Positions 7,232 to 15,243 of a stretch of 36,209 nucleotides of DNA are shown one piece after another. This DNA comes from Solobacterium sp. (GTDB lineage: Bacteria; Bacillota_I; Bacilli_A; Erysipelotrichales; Erysipelotrichaceae): positions 1 through 36,209 of the forward strand of contig JAFUCL010000014.1 of NCBI GenBank assembly GCA_017459725.1. Direction: 5' to 3'. The notes beneath the pieces are model-generated. The model did not search any database and was not told the DNA's origin. It saw only the letters and a program-made list of their open reading frames with translations. The number at the start of each line of letters is the position of its first letter. The first letter of the stretch is position 1. The translations under genes were made by a program, and so were the position numbers.

Positions 7232-8527
7232 ATGATGAATAAAACAGAATACTTCCCGGACGGAACGCCGGTTGATTCTTTCTTCTACAGCACAACTGTA
7301 CCGGGACTGAACGAACTGGGAAAGCAGTACAGGCTGAGTGACTACGGTATCCGTGATGACGGACAGCTGTATACAGAGAAGATTCAGAAAGTGATCGATC
7401 TCTGTGCTGAAGAAGGCGGCGGTGTCATTGTGGTGCCGGCAGGCACATATATGAGCGGAGCTCTCTTCTTCCCGGGTTCCGTCAATCTGTACATTGAAGC
7501 AGGCGGAATGCTTAAGGGCAGTGAAAACATATGGGACTATCCGGTCTGCGAAACCAGGATCGAAGGACAGTCATGCACATACTTTCCCGCCTTGATCAAT
7601 GTGTCCTGCAGTGATGGTTTTGTGCTTGCCGGAGAAGGCATCATTGACGGAAGCGGTGAGCGGTACTGGCGTGAGTTCTGGCTGCGGAGGGCATGGAATC
7701 CCGACTGCACAAACAAGGACGGACAAAGACCGCGCCTCCTGTATATCCGTGACAGTTCCAATGTCACCATTGCCGGTATTACTTTTCAGAATGCAGCATT
7801 CTGGACAACGCATATCTACCGCTGTGATCATGTCCGCTATATCGGCTGCCGGATGCTTTCACCGCATGAGGAAATCAAGGGACCGAGCACCGATGCCATT
7901 GACATTGATGCATGTACGGATGTGCTGGTGAAGAACTGCTGTATGGCGGTCAATGATGATGCGGTTGCGCTCAAGGGAGGCAAGGGACCGTGGGCAGACA
8001 GTGATCCGTCCAACGGAACGAATGAGCGCATTATTGTGGAAGACTGTGAATACGGATTTGTGCACGGATGTCTTACGATCGGTTCGGAATCTGTATGCAG
8101 CCGCAATATCATTCTCAGGAATATCAAAGTATCCACCGGGTATAATCTGCTCTGGATGAAATTCCGTCCGGATACTCCGCAGTGCTATGAGTATATTCTT
8201 ATGGAGAATGTTTCCGGCAAAACAGCAAACTTCCTGAATATCAATCCATGGCTGCAGTTCTTTGATCTGCAGGGAAGAGAGGATATGCCTTTGTCTCACG
8301 GCAGACATGTCACCATCAGGAACTGTGATTTCGTGTGTGATACGTTCTTCAATGTGAAGCAGGATGAGGAACACTATCATCTCTCTGATTTCACCATGGA
8401 AGATCTCACGGTAACCGCATCAGATGTTTCCTTCGATACATCGGTCATCGAAGACCTGAAAACGGGACGTATCAGCCTGATTGAAAAGGACGGCACCGAG
8501 TTTCCGGATGCCGTAACGACTCTGTAA
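7232..8527 (+). CDS. GH28-family polygalacturonase-like glycoside hydrolase
   Basis: A 431-residue right-handed beta-helix enzyme of family GH28. It begins with a pectate-lyase-superfamily segment (YGIRDDGQLYTEKIQKVIDLCAEEGGGVIVVPAGTY) and carries the GH28 active-site strands in order: GPSTDAIDIDACTDVLV (the NTD-like motif, with S for N), MAVNDDAVALKGG (the catalytic DD) and FVHGCLTIGSE (the GHG-like motif). Pairs of aspartates are retained, so activity is plausible. Members cleave galacturonans, rhamnogalacturonans or related glycosides. No signal peptide is visible, so it probably works in the cytoplasm on imported oligosaccharides. GGAGA at 7222-7226 supports a start at 7232 or 7235. The terminator at 7187-7216 lies immediately upstream. 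Confidence 0.88.
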   Translation: MMNKTEYFPDGTPVDSFFYSTTVPGLNELGKQYRLSDYGIRDDGQLYTEKIQKVIDLCAEEGGGVIVVPAGTYMSGALFFPGSVNLYIEAGGMLKGSENIWDYPVCETRIEGQSCTYFPALINVSCSDGFVLAGEGIIDGSGERYWREFWLRRAWNPDCTNKDGQRPRLLYIRDSSNVTIAGITFQNAAFWTTHIYRCDHVRYIGCRMLSPHEEIKGPSTDAIDIDACTDVLVKNCCMAVNDDAVALKGGKGPWADSDPSNGTNERIIVEDCEYGFVHGCLTIGSESVCSRNIILRNIKVSTGYNLLWMKFRPDTPQCYEYILMENVSGKTANFLNINPWLQFFDLQGREDMPLSHGRHVTIRNCDFVCDTFFNVKQDEEHYHLSDFTMEDLTVTASDVSFDTSVIEDLKTGRISLIEKDGTEFPDAVTTL

Positions 8528-8575
8528 AAGGATAACTGACAGTACTGCAGTGGCAGGGTCCGCCGGTCTGACACA

Positions 8576-8606
8576 ACAGCTTTCCCGTACTGTGGAAGGC
8601 TGTTTT
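8576..8606 (+). terminator. intrinsic terminator after GH28
   Basis: ACAGCTTTCC (8576-8585) pairs with GGAAGGCTGT (8594-8603) over 10 bp with one G-T pair and an 8-base loop, followed by TTTT ending at 8606. It closes the carbohydrate section. Confidence 0.8.
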
Positions 8607-8690
8607 CAGTGACAGAGAACAGCCATGAAGTACGCCGGTTGACATAGCGTAATGTTCACTTCCTTGTTTCTTTTCAGACAGGGTGATTCA

Positions 8691-8740
8691 GACCCCAAAA
8701 TTGGAGACCACAACTTTCGACCCCAATTCTCAAGACCCCA
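8691..8740. repeat. four-copy GACC(C/A)CA array, possible insertion-element end
   Basis: The heptamer GACCCCA starts at 8691, 8719 and 8734, with a variant GACCACA at 8706, giving near-regular 13-15 bp spacing. Multiple short same-strand repeats of this kind are found at the ends of IS21-type insertion sequences. No transposase remnant is visible nearby, so this would be a solo end left by deletion, or a multi-site binding region for an unknown protein. Assignment to an insertion element is an inference. Confidence 0.35.
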
Positions 8741-8763
8741 GGTTTATTTGGTTATCCCAGGTG

Positions 8764-8791
8764 AACACCGGATAAATACAACCGGTGTTTT
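8764..8791 (+). terminator. possible intrinsic terminator or hairpin upstream of the TetR operon
   Basis: AACACCGG (8764-8771) and CCGGTGTT (8782-8789) form a perfect 8-bp stem around a 10-base loop, followed by a short T tract to 8791. There is no gene directly upstream for it to end, which fits a remnant of a lost gene or element. Confidence 0.45.
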
Positions 8792-8815
8792 CATGCTTAA
8801 ACTGAACTTCAGCTA

Positions 8816-8870
8816 TATTGACATCGTGTCAGAATAGATTACTATATTATTGACATCGTGTCAGAATAGA
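8816..8870 (+). promoter_or_regulatory. TetR-operon promoter with two identical operator copies
   Basis: A 23-bp sequence occurs twice without mismatch, at 8816-8838 and 8848-8870 (period 32 bp). Each copy contains TGACA-TCG-TGTCA, a short perfect dyad of the size bound by TetR dimers. The first copy contains a consensus TTGACA -35 (8818-8823); TACTAT (8840-8845, 16-bp spacing) or TATATT (8843-8848, 19-bp spacing) can serve as the -10, putting the second copy over the transcription start. I infer tight autoregulation of the redox operon by the TetR protein encoded at 8896. Confidence 0.7.
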
Positions 8871-8895
8871 GATACAGCAGAAACGGAGTAAGGAT

Positions 8896-9516
8896 ATGCC
8901 AAAAGGATCACCGGAACGGACAGCGGCACGGAAAGAAGAGATTATCCGTGCATGTGAAAAACTCTACCGGACTATGAGTTTCAGGGAAATTACACTTAAG
9001 GACATCGGGAACGAAACATCTTTTTCACGGCCGACCATATACAACTATTTCCAGACCAAAGAGGAGATCTTTCTGGCCCTGTTTGCGGAAGAATACGACC
9101 GCTGGAATGAAGATCTTGAGGAAATCATAACCGGTCATGACAAGCTGACACATGCTGAACTTGCCGGCCTGATTGCACGCTCGCTTGAGAAAAGAGAGCA
9201 GCTGCTGAAGCTTATTGCCATGAACAATTTTGACATGGAAGCCAACAGCAGGGAGGAGATGCTGACAGCATTCAAGAGATCATACGGACAGTCGCTGGCA
9301 GGTGTTGACAGGATACTGATCAAGTTCTGTCCGGAGATGGATGCAGCAGCGAGACAGAATTTCATCTATGTATTCTTTCCCTTCATGTTCGGAATCTATC
9401 CGTACACAACTGTTACAGAGAAGCCGAGAAATGCCATGCAGGAAGCAGGCGTCAGCTTTGTGTATCAGTCTGTATATGAACTGACATACAGCTGTCTGAT
9501 GCGTCTGCTCGGATAA
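8896..9516 (+). CDS. TetR/AcrR-family regulator heading the redox operon
   Basis: A 206-residue regulator. The N-terminal TetR helix-turn-helix spans about residues 10-60, with ITLKDIGNETSFSRPTIYNYFQTKEEIFLALF matching the family core. The C-terminal two-thirds is a helical ligand-binding/dimer domain of the type found in many Firmicutes TetR proteins (YxRWNEDLEE onward), and the inducer is unknown. The start has GGAG about 10 bases upstream. It is the first gene of a compact unit running to 15226, and the operator copies immediately upstream suggest it represses itself and the enzymes behind it. Confidence 0.93.
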   Translation: MPKGSPERTAARKEEIIRACEKLYRTMSFREITLKDIGNETSFSRPTIYNYFQTKEEIFLALFAEEYDRWNEDLEEIITGHDKLTHAELAGLIARSLEKREQLLKLIAMNNFDMEANSREEMLTAFKRSYGQSLAGVDRILIKFCPEMDAAARQNFIYVFFPFMFGIYPYTTVTEKPRNAMQEAGVSFVYQSVYELTYSCLMRLLG

Positions 9517-9527
9517 GGAAAACAGAT

Positions 9528-10496
9528 ATGACTTTGGATGATAAAAAGTGCATTGATTTCCACGCTCACCCGGTGACAGCTTCCTTCCGGAAAGCCATGA
9601 GTGACCTCGGGATTGATCCGATGGAAGAGGACGGCTTCCCGCTGCCGGCATGGACTCCCGAAGCGCACCTGAATTTTATGGATACAGCCGGTATCGATTA
9701 CACGGTGCTGTCGGTTCCGGTTCCGCATATCTACAACGGTGATGCCGCTGAAGCAGTCAAGGCAGCCCGGGCAGTGAATGAAGAAACAGCGGATATCGTC
9801 AGACAGTATCCCGAGCGGTTCAGCTTTGCGGCGGTTGTGCCGCTGCCGGATATCGAAGGAACTCTGGCAGAAACCGCATATGCACTGGATACACTTGGTG
9901 CCTGCGGAATCAAAACGGCAACCAATATGGGCGGTATATACCTCGGTGATCCGCAGTTTGATCCGGTTCTTGAAGAATGGAACCGCCGTCATACCTTAGT
10001 AATCGTGCATCCTTGCCGGGCCAGACTGCGTCCTGAAAACGTCATCACGGGAACGGTGGCGGCTATATACGAGTATCCGGCTGATACGACCAGGGCAGTG
10101 CTGAATATGATTGCCCACCGGACCATGACCCGCTTCCCGGATATACGCTGGGTGATTCCGCACTGCGGTTCCTTCCTGCCGTATATGCTGCAGAGATTTA
10201 CGGGTGTTTCCGGTATTCTCGCTTCCATGGGCATGATGGAGACGGTGGATGTGAAGGCAGAGTTTGAAAAGCTGTATTTTGACATCGCCGGTGATCCCGA
10301 ACCTGTGCAGCTGAAGATGCTGCGGATGGTGGCGGCAGATGATCATATTGTTTACGGCAGTGACTTCCCGCATTCACCCGCGCCGGTCATCACAGCCAAG
10401 AAAAAGCACTTTGATGAGAATGCCGAATACGACGGCATCAGAGAAAACATATACAGTGCAAATGCAGTGAAGCTGCTGAAACAGGAGGAAAGATGA
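9528..10496 (+). CDS. amidohydrolase of the ACMSD-like metal-dependent TIM-barrel group
   Basis: A 322-residue amidohydrolase_2 protein. The metal-binding HxH is CIDFHAHP (residues 8-15); later ligands are in VIPHCGSFLPYMLQRF (about residue 210) and the catalytic aspartate is in DHIVYGSDFPHSP near residue 285. Relatives include aminocarboxymuconate-semialdehyde decarboxylase and gamma-resorcylate decarboxylase, which decarboxylate or hydrolyse unsaturated acids. It is cytoplasmic. It begins 11 bases after the TetR gene and overlaps the aldo/keto reductase gene by 4 bases, so it is an operon member. The substrate cannot be read from the sequence. Confidence 0.88.
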   Translation: MTLDDKKCIDFHAHPVTASFRKAMSDLGIDPMEEDGFPLPAWTPEAHLNFMDTAGIDYTVLSVPVPHIYNGDAAEAVKAARAVNEETADIVRQYPERFSFAAVVPLPDIEGTLAETAYALDTLGACGIKTATNMGGIYLGDPQFDPVLEEWNRRHTLVIVHPCRARLRPENVITGTVAAIYEYPADTTRAVLNMIAHRTMTRFPDIRWVIPHCGSFLPYMLQRFTGVSGILASMGMMETVDVKAEFEKLYFDIAGDPEPVQLKMLRMVAADDHIVYGSDFPHSPAPVITAKKKHFDENAEYDGIRENIYSANAVKLLKQEER

Positions 10497-11551
10497 AATA
10501 CACGAAACTTGGTAACTCGGATTTGAATGTATCACGTATCTGTATGGGCTGTATGGGCTTCGGAGATGCCGGCAGGGGACAGCACAGCTGGACACTCGAT
10601 GAAGAACAAAGCAGAGAAATCATCAAACGCGGTCTTGAGCTTGGCGTCAATTTCTATGACACGGGCATTGCTTATCAGAGCGGCACCAGCGAACAGTATG
10701 TCGGCAGGGCGCTGCGTGATTTTGCGAAACGTGATGATGTCGTTGTCGCTACGAAGTTTCTTCCGCGCACACCGCAGGAGATTGCGGAGGGCATCAGCGG
10801 ACAGCAGCACATTGAGAATATGATCAACAAGAGTCTTGAGAATCTCGGTATGGATTATGTTGATCTGTATATCTATCACATGTGGGACTGGAATACACCG
10901 CTGTACGATATCATGGACGGTCTGAACCGGATCGTGAAAGCCGGCAAAGTCAGATATATCGGTATCTCCAACTGCTTTGCATGGCAGCTGGCCAAGGCCA
11001 ATGCACTTGCGGAGAAAGAAGGCTTCGCAAAGTTTGTTTCCGTGCAGGGCCATTACAACCTGATCTTCCGTGAGGAGGAAAGGGAAATGGCACCGTACTG
11101 CAATGAGGAAAACATTGCCCTGACACCATACAGTGCACTTGCGGCAGGCCGTCTTTCAAGACTGCCCGGTCAGGGCGGCACAAAGCGTGCTGAGGAAGAT
11201 GCCTATGCCAAGTTCAAGTATGATGCCACAGCTGAACAGGACAATGTCATCATCGGCAGAGTTGCGGAAACTGCGGAAAAGCACGGCGTGACAATGACGG
11301 AAGTATCCCTGGCATGGCTGCTCACAAAAGTCACATCACCGGTGGTCGGCGCAACAAAGATGCATCACATCGAAGGTGCCGCAAAAGCCGTGGATCTGCA
11401 GCTCAGCGATGAAGAAACAGCATATCTGGAAGAACCGTATGTACCGCATCCGCTGGCCGGGGTTATGGCGCAGAACAAACCGGCTGATGCAAATAAGAAA
11501 CATGTATGGTCCACAGGGGATCAGAAAATCGGAGGAAAGAAAGATGAGTAA
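10493..11551 (+). CDS. aldo/keto reductase
   Basis: A 352-residue NADPH-dependent aldo/keto reductase. The catalytic tetrad is present: D and Y in GVNFYDTGIAYQSGTSEQYVGRAL (about residues 52-75), K in DVVVATKF (about 87) and H in DLYIYHMWD (about 127). The C-terminal VTSPVVGATKMHHIEGAAKAVDLQLS segment is the cofactor-binding region of this family. It would reduce aldehydes or ketones in the cytoplasm. It overlaps the upstream gene by 4 bases and the downstream CMD-like gene by 8 bases, showing strong translational coupling within the TetR-led redox operon. Confidence 0.93.
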   Translation: MKYTKLGNSDLNVSRICMGCMGFGDAGRGQHSWTLDEEQSREIIKRGLELGVNFYDTGIAYQSGTSEQYVGRALRDFAKRDDVVVATKFLPRTPQEIAEGISGQQHIENMINKSLENLGMDYVDLYIYHMWDWNTPLYDIMDGLNRIVKAGKVRYIGISNCFAWQLAKANALAEKEGFAKFVSVQGHYNLIFREEEREMAPYCNEENIALTPYSALAAGRLSRLPGQGGTKRAEEDAYAKFKYDATAEQDNVIIGRVAETAEKHGVTMTEVSLAWLLTKVTSPVVGATKMHHIEGAAKAVDLQLSDEETAYLEEPYVPHPLAGVMAQNKPADANKKHVWSTGDQKIGGKKDE

Positions 11552-11882
11552 GAAGATTGTACAGACAGCAGGAAGAGAACAGCTTGGTGAATTCGCACCG
11601 ATGTTTGCGCATCTCAATGATGATGTGCTCTTCGGTGAAGTGTGGAATGAAGAAGCGCTTGACACAAAGACCAAATGCATCATAACCGTGGTTTCCCTGA
11701 TGGCATCCGGCATTACGGATTCCTCACTGACATATCATCTGCAGAACGCCAAAGCCAACGGTGTTACCAAAGAGGAAATTGCCGCAATCATCACACATGC
11801 GACCATGTACACCGGATGGCCGAAAGGCTGGGCGGTATTCCGTCTGGCCAAGGAGGTCTGGAATGAAGACAGCGCTGACTAA
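11544..11882 (+). CDS. carboxymuconolactone decarboxylase-like protein
   Basis: A 112-residue all-helical CMD/AhpD-superfamily protein. The central ALDTKTKCIITVVSLMASGI helix and SSLTYHLQNAKANGVTKEEIAAIITHATMYTGWPKGWAVFRLAKEVW match gamma-carboxymuconolactone decarboxylase-like proteins. The paired cysteines (CxxC) of AhpD peroxidase-type members are absent from the expected position, while the histidine in TYHL is kept, so peroxidase activity is unlikely. GGAGGAAAG precedes the ATG at 11544; longer upstream frames overlap the reductase gene and are rejected. It overlaps both neighbours, and such CMD genes often accompany flavodoxins and aldo/keto reductases in Firmicutes. Confidence 0.88.
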   Translation: MSKKIVQTAGREQLGEFAPMFAHLNDDVLFGEVWNEEALDTKTKCIITVVSLMASGITDSSLTYHLQNAKANGVTKEEIAAIITHATMYTGWPKGWAVFRLAKEVWNEDSAD

Positions 11883-12507
11883 GTTCAGGAAACTGCTTAT
11901 CACGGCAATGGCCGTAACCCTGGCAGCCTGTGCAGGCGGAGCCGCAGAAACCGCAGCCACCCCGGCACCGGCAGCAGCACCGGAAGAAACCGCGCAGCCG
12001 CAGACCGCAGAACCTGTAACAGAACAGAATGAAGAGCGTGTTCTTGTTGTATACTTCTCTGCTACCGGCACCACCAAACGCGTGGCGGAAATGATTGCGG
12101 ATATCACTGGTGCAGACCTGTATGAAATCAAAGCTGCGCAGGAATACACGGAAGCGGATCTTGACTGGCATGATTCCAACAGCCGTACAACCCATGAACA
12201 GAATGATCCGGAAGTGCGTCCGGAAATCGGCAGTGATCCGGTATCCCTCGAAGGATATACAACCGTGTATATCGGCTATCCGATCTGGTGGGGAGAGGAA
12301 CCGCGCATCATGGATACCTTTGTGGAAAGCAGCAGCTTCGAGGGCATCACAGTGATTCCGTTCTGTACATCGAGTTCCAGCGGTATGGGCAGAAGCGGCA
12401 AGAATCTTGAAGAGAATGCGGGCAGCGGAACGTGGCTTGAAGGCAGGCGTTTCGGTGCCGGAGCATCTGAAGAGGAATTGAAGTCCTGGATTGACGGACA
12501 GCAGTAA
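11863..12507 (+). CDS. lipoprotein flavodoxin
   Basis: A 214-residue predicted lipoprotein with a flavodoxin_4 domain. The signal peptide ends in a lipobox (TLAAC, lipid-bearing C23), followed by a linker rich in Ala, Pro and Glu (about 24-57), so the domain sits outside the membrane. The FMN phosphate-binding loop is SATGTTK (66-72), and GYPIWWGEEPRIMDTF and PFCTSSSSGMG are the isoalloxazine-contacting loops. It would carry or exchange electrons at the cell surface. AGGAGG lies 7 bases before the start; the gene overlaps the CMD-like gene by 20 bases. A second flavodoxin domain is encoded in the next gene. Confidence 0.92.
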   Translation: MKTALTKFRKLLITAMAVTLAACAGGAAETAATPAPAAAPEETAQPQTAEPVTEQNEERVLVVYFSATGTTKRVAEMIADITGADLYEIKAAQEYTEADLDWHDSNSRTTHEQNDPEVRPEIGSDPVSLEGYTTVYIGYPIWWGEEPRIMDTFVESSSFEGITVIPFCTSSSSGMGRSGKNLEENAGSGTWLEGRRFGAGASEEELKSWIDGQQ

Positions 12508-12527
12508 TACAGCGGAGGAAAAGGGAT

Positions 12528-14684
12528 ATGCAGGCAGGAACGAAAGGCACAATGATCAGGAGAACAGTGGACATTGCCATGACGGTTCTTCTGCTTTTCC
12601 TGATGGCGTATCAGGTGACCGGTGAAATGGCGCATGAGTGGACAGGCATGGTGATGACCGTGCTTGTCATCATTCACCAGATTCTGAACAGAAAGTGGTA
12701 CAGCGCAGTTTTCAAAGGCCGATACAATCTGTACAGAACCGTGACAACGGCGGTCAATATACTGCTGCTGGCATCCTTTGCGGTGACGGCTGTCTGCGGT
12801 ATGTCGATGAGCGGCTATGCAGTGCCGTTTCTCTACGGAATCCTGCAGGTATCAACAGCCCGCCGTCTGCATCTCTCCGTCTCCCACTGGGCATTTGTTC
12901 TGATGGGTCTGCATCTCGGTCTGCATGTACCGGTGATTGCTGCGAAGCTGAAACTCTCCGCAGGTGCAAAGAAAGCAATTGCCTATCTTTCCTGCATTGC
13001 CGCAGGTGTTGGACTGTATCTGTTCCTCAGAAACGGCATGCCGGATTATCTGTTCTTCCGGGTTCCCTTTGCATTCCTTGATTATGAGAAGCCCGGGGTG
13101 CTGGTTCTTCTGGAGAATGGATTGATGCTGCTGTTCTGGGTGTTTGCGGGATGCCAGGCTGCGGCGCTGATCAGAAAGAACAGCAGTACGGATAAGACCG
13201 GGAAACTGCGGGCAGCGGTATTCCTGATGGCAGCGGTTATTCTCGGTCTGGTGCTGCAGATGATGATTCCCGCAGACAATACACAGGGTTTCGCTGCTGT
13301 GCCGGGTTCGTCAGATTCAAAGACACCCGAACCATCCGCGGCTCCGGTCAGTGAGCCGCAGACATCAGCTGAAGTCAATGATGACTTCATACGGATCGAG
13401 GGCGGTGAATTCCTGATGGGCAGTCCGGACAGCGAGAACTGGCGCATTGATGATGAAACACAGCACCGTGTGCGGGTATCTTCGTTTTACATGGACGCAT
13501 ACGAAACCACACAGGCAGAATATACACGGCTGATGGGAGAGAGTCCCTTCATGTTTGCGGGTGAAAACCTGCCGGCGGAGAATATTACCTGGTTCGATAC
13601 CATCCGCTTTGCCAATGCCAAAAGCAAAGATGCAGGTCTTACACCGGTGTATACGGAAACCGCCGACGGTATTGAATGGGATACGGAAGCGGACGGTTAC
13701 CGGCTCCCTACGGAAGCAGAATGGGAATATGCATGCCGGGCAGGAACATTGACACCGTTCAATACCGAAAAATCACTGAGTGCCGACGATGCCAATTTCT
13801 ACGGTCACTATCCGTACGAAATAGAAGAGAACTACTTCAACAATTCCGTACTCGAGGCAGGTCCCGGTGAGTACCGGCAGAAAACACTTCCGGTCGGCAG
13901 TTTTGCAGCGAATGCATGGGGCTTGTATGACTGCCATGGCAATGTCAATGAATGGTGCTGGGATTACTACGGTCTGTATGATGCGGATGCGGATGATCCT
14001 TCCGGCCCTGAAACAGGCACAAGGCATGTGTACAGAGGCGGCGGCTGGAATGATTTTGCCAAGAATATGCGCAGTGCATACCGGGCTGCCGGACAGGCAG
14101 ACATGGCCGCGGGAAACCTCGGTGTGCGTCTGGTGCGGAACGCGGAAGGAAACCGCAGCGGAACCGTGCGGGCAGCCGTAAACAGTGAAGAAACAAAGAC
14201 CGGCGGAAAAATTCTGATTGCCTATTTCTCATGGGGAGGCAATACCAGAGGCGTTGCCGAAGAAATCCGGAAACAGACCGGGGCGGATATGATCGAGATT
14301 ACACCTGTTACACCGTATTCAACCGACTACAACACAGTTCTTATGGAAGCACAGGAGGACCAGCACAGACAGGCAAGACCTGAGCTGAGCACACATGTGG
14401 AGAACATGGAAGCGTATGATGTGATTCTGCTCGGTTATCCGAACTGGTGGGCATCCATACCGATGCCGATTGCTTCCTTCCTGGAAGAATACGATTTTGC
14501 CGGCAAGCGTATCATTCCGTTCTGTTCACACGGCGGCGGCAGATTCGGCCAGAGTCTTACAGCCATTGCCAAGCTGGCTCCGGATGCAGATATGGGCAGA
14601 GGACTGTCGGTGCATTATTCGGGAGGCTCATCACTGCCGGATGATGTTACCGCATGGCTGGATGAAAACGGCATCGAAAGGTAG
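12528..14684 (+). CDS. three-domain fusion: DUF4405-like membrane domain, FGE-sulfatase-like domain, flavodoxin
   Basis: A 718-residue protein with an unusual build. Residues 1-250 form a membrane region of about seven segments; the first four resemble DUF4405, with histidines at H36, H50, H120, H129 and H133 that could bind haem as in cytochrome b561-like proteins. After a Pro/Ser-rich linker, residues 284-538 form a formylglycine-generating-enzyme-like domain (GGEFLMGSP, YRLPTEAEWEYACRAG, GLYDCHGNVNEWCWD, GNLGVRLVR). The region that holds the catalytic cysteine pair in true FGE (here about 514-522, MRSAYRAAG) has no cysteine. Residues 560-715 are a flavodoxin with SWGGNTR as FMN loop. The start has GGAGGAAAAGGG upstream. 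I infer a membrane electron-transfer protein; catalysis is unknown. Confidence 0.9.
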   Translation: MQAGTKGTMIRRTVDIAMTVLLLFLMAYQVTGEMAHEWTGMVMTVLVIIHQILNRKWYSAVFKGRYNLYRTVTTAVNILLLASFAVTAVCGMSMSGYAVPFLYGILQVSTARRLHLSVSHWAFVLMGLHLGLHVPVIAAKLKLSAGAKKAIAYLSCIAAGVGLYLFLRNGMPDYLFFRVPFAFLDYEKPGVLVLLENGLMLLFWVFAGCQAAALIRKNSSTDKTGKLRAAVFLMAAVILGLVLQMMIPADNTQGFAAVPGSSDSKTPEPSAAPVSEPQTSAEVNDDFIRIEGGEFLMGSPDSENWRIDDETQHRVRVSSFYMDAYETTQAEYTRLMGESPFMFAGENLPAENITWFDTIRFANAKSKDAGLTPVYTETADGIEWDTEADGYRLPTEAEWEYACRAGTLTPFNTEKSLSADDANFYGHYPYEIEENYFNNSVLEAGPGEYRQKTLPVGSFAANAWGLYDCHGNVNEWCWDYYGLYDADADDPSGPETGTRHVYRGGGWNDFAKNMRSAYRAAGQADMAAGNLGVRLVRNAEGNRSGTVRAAVNSEETKTGGKILIAYFSWGGNTRGVAEEIRKQTGADMIEITPVTPYSTDYNTVLMEAQEDQHRQARPELSTHVENMEAYDVILLGYPNWWASIPMPIASFLEEYDFAGKRIIPFCSHGGGRFGQSLTAIAKLAPDADMGRGLSVHYSGGSSLPDDVTAWLDENGIER

Positions 14685-14692
14685 GAGAACAT

Positions 14693-15226
14693 ATGAAGAT
14701 AACAGTTCTGATGGGAAGTCCCAGCAGGCACGGCTCCACGGCAATTCTCGTGCAGGAGTTTGCAAGAGGGGCGGAAGAAGCAGGACATACCTGTGAAGTG
14801 ATTGATGTATGCCATGCGGATATACATCCCTGTACAGGCTGCGTTGCCTGCGGATATGAAGGACCGTGTGTGCAGAAAGATGACATGGAGAAGATCCGCG
14901 GCAAACTGCTGGATACCGACATGGTTGTGTTTGCCACACCGCTGTACTATTACGGCATGAGTGCGCAGCTGAAAACAGTTGTTGACCGTTTCTGTGCATT
15001 CAACAGCAGTCTGAACAGCAGGCATCTGAAATCAGCACTGCTTACGGTTGCCTGGAATGCGGATGACTGGACGTTTGACGCCCTGAGCGCACATTACAGA
15101 ACACTTGTCCGTTATATCAATTTTGAGGATATGGGCATGGTGCTCGGTTACGGCTGCGGCACACCGGCAATGACAAAGAGAAGCGGTATTCCTGCACAGG
15201 CATACCGGCTTGGCAGAGGACTGTAA
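14693..15226 (+). CDS. NADPH-dependent FMN reductase / iron-sulfur-flavoprotein-like oxidoreductase
   Basis: A 177-residue flavodoxin-fold reductase. The FMN-binding loop is GSPSRHGST (8-16) and the second loop ATPLYYYGMSAQLKTVVDRF is typical. Between them lies a compact cysteine cluster, C47-x2-C50-x2-C53-x5-C59, which fits the pattern of iron-sulfur flavoproteins (Isf), so a 4Fe-4S cluster is possible; many plain FMN reductases have a similar motif with unknown metal content. No signal peptide, so it is cytoplasmic and could feed electrons to the membrane flavodoxins encoded just upstream. GGAGA lies about 7 bases before the ATG. It is the last gene before a strong terminator. Confidence 0.88.
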   Translation: MKITVLMGSPSRHGSTAILVQEFARGAEEAGHTCEVIDVCHADIHPCTGCVACGYEGPCVQKDDMEKIRGKLLDTDMVVFATPLYYYGMSAQLKTVVDRFCAFNSSLNSRHLKSALLTVAWNADDWTFDALSAHYRTLVRYINFEDMGMVLGYGCGTPAMTKRSGIPAQAYRLGRGL

Positions 15227-15243
15227 CATATTTCGCGTATAAG

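Larger units (their letters stand above)
8528..8895. other. 368-base non-coding region: terminators, repeats and TetR-type operators
   Basis: I see no credible gene here. In order it holds the GH28 terminator (8576-8606), a TTGACA with no -10 partner at about 8640, four GACC(C/A)CA heptamers (8691-8740), a second hairpin (8764-8791) and two copies of a 23-bp operator-bearing repeat (8816-8870) that form the promoter region of the TetR gene at 8896. A 61-codon open frame across 8652-8837 runs through these repeats and has no ribosome binding site. Confidence 0.75.

Noticed and set aside
8652..8837. A 61-codon + strand open frame in the gene-free stretch before the TetR operon
   Set aside because: It spans the heptamer array, the hairpin and the first operator copy, has no ribosome binding site, and its product resembles no protein.
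14070..14100. Formylglycine-generating enzyme activity for the fusion protein at 12528
   Set aside because: The region that should hold the catalytic cysteine pair has none, and no sulfatase gene is nearby.
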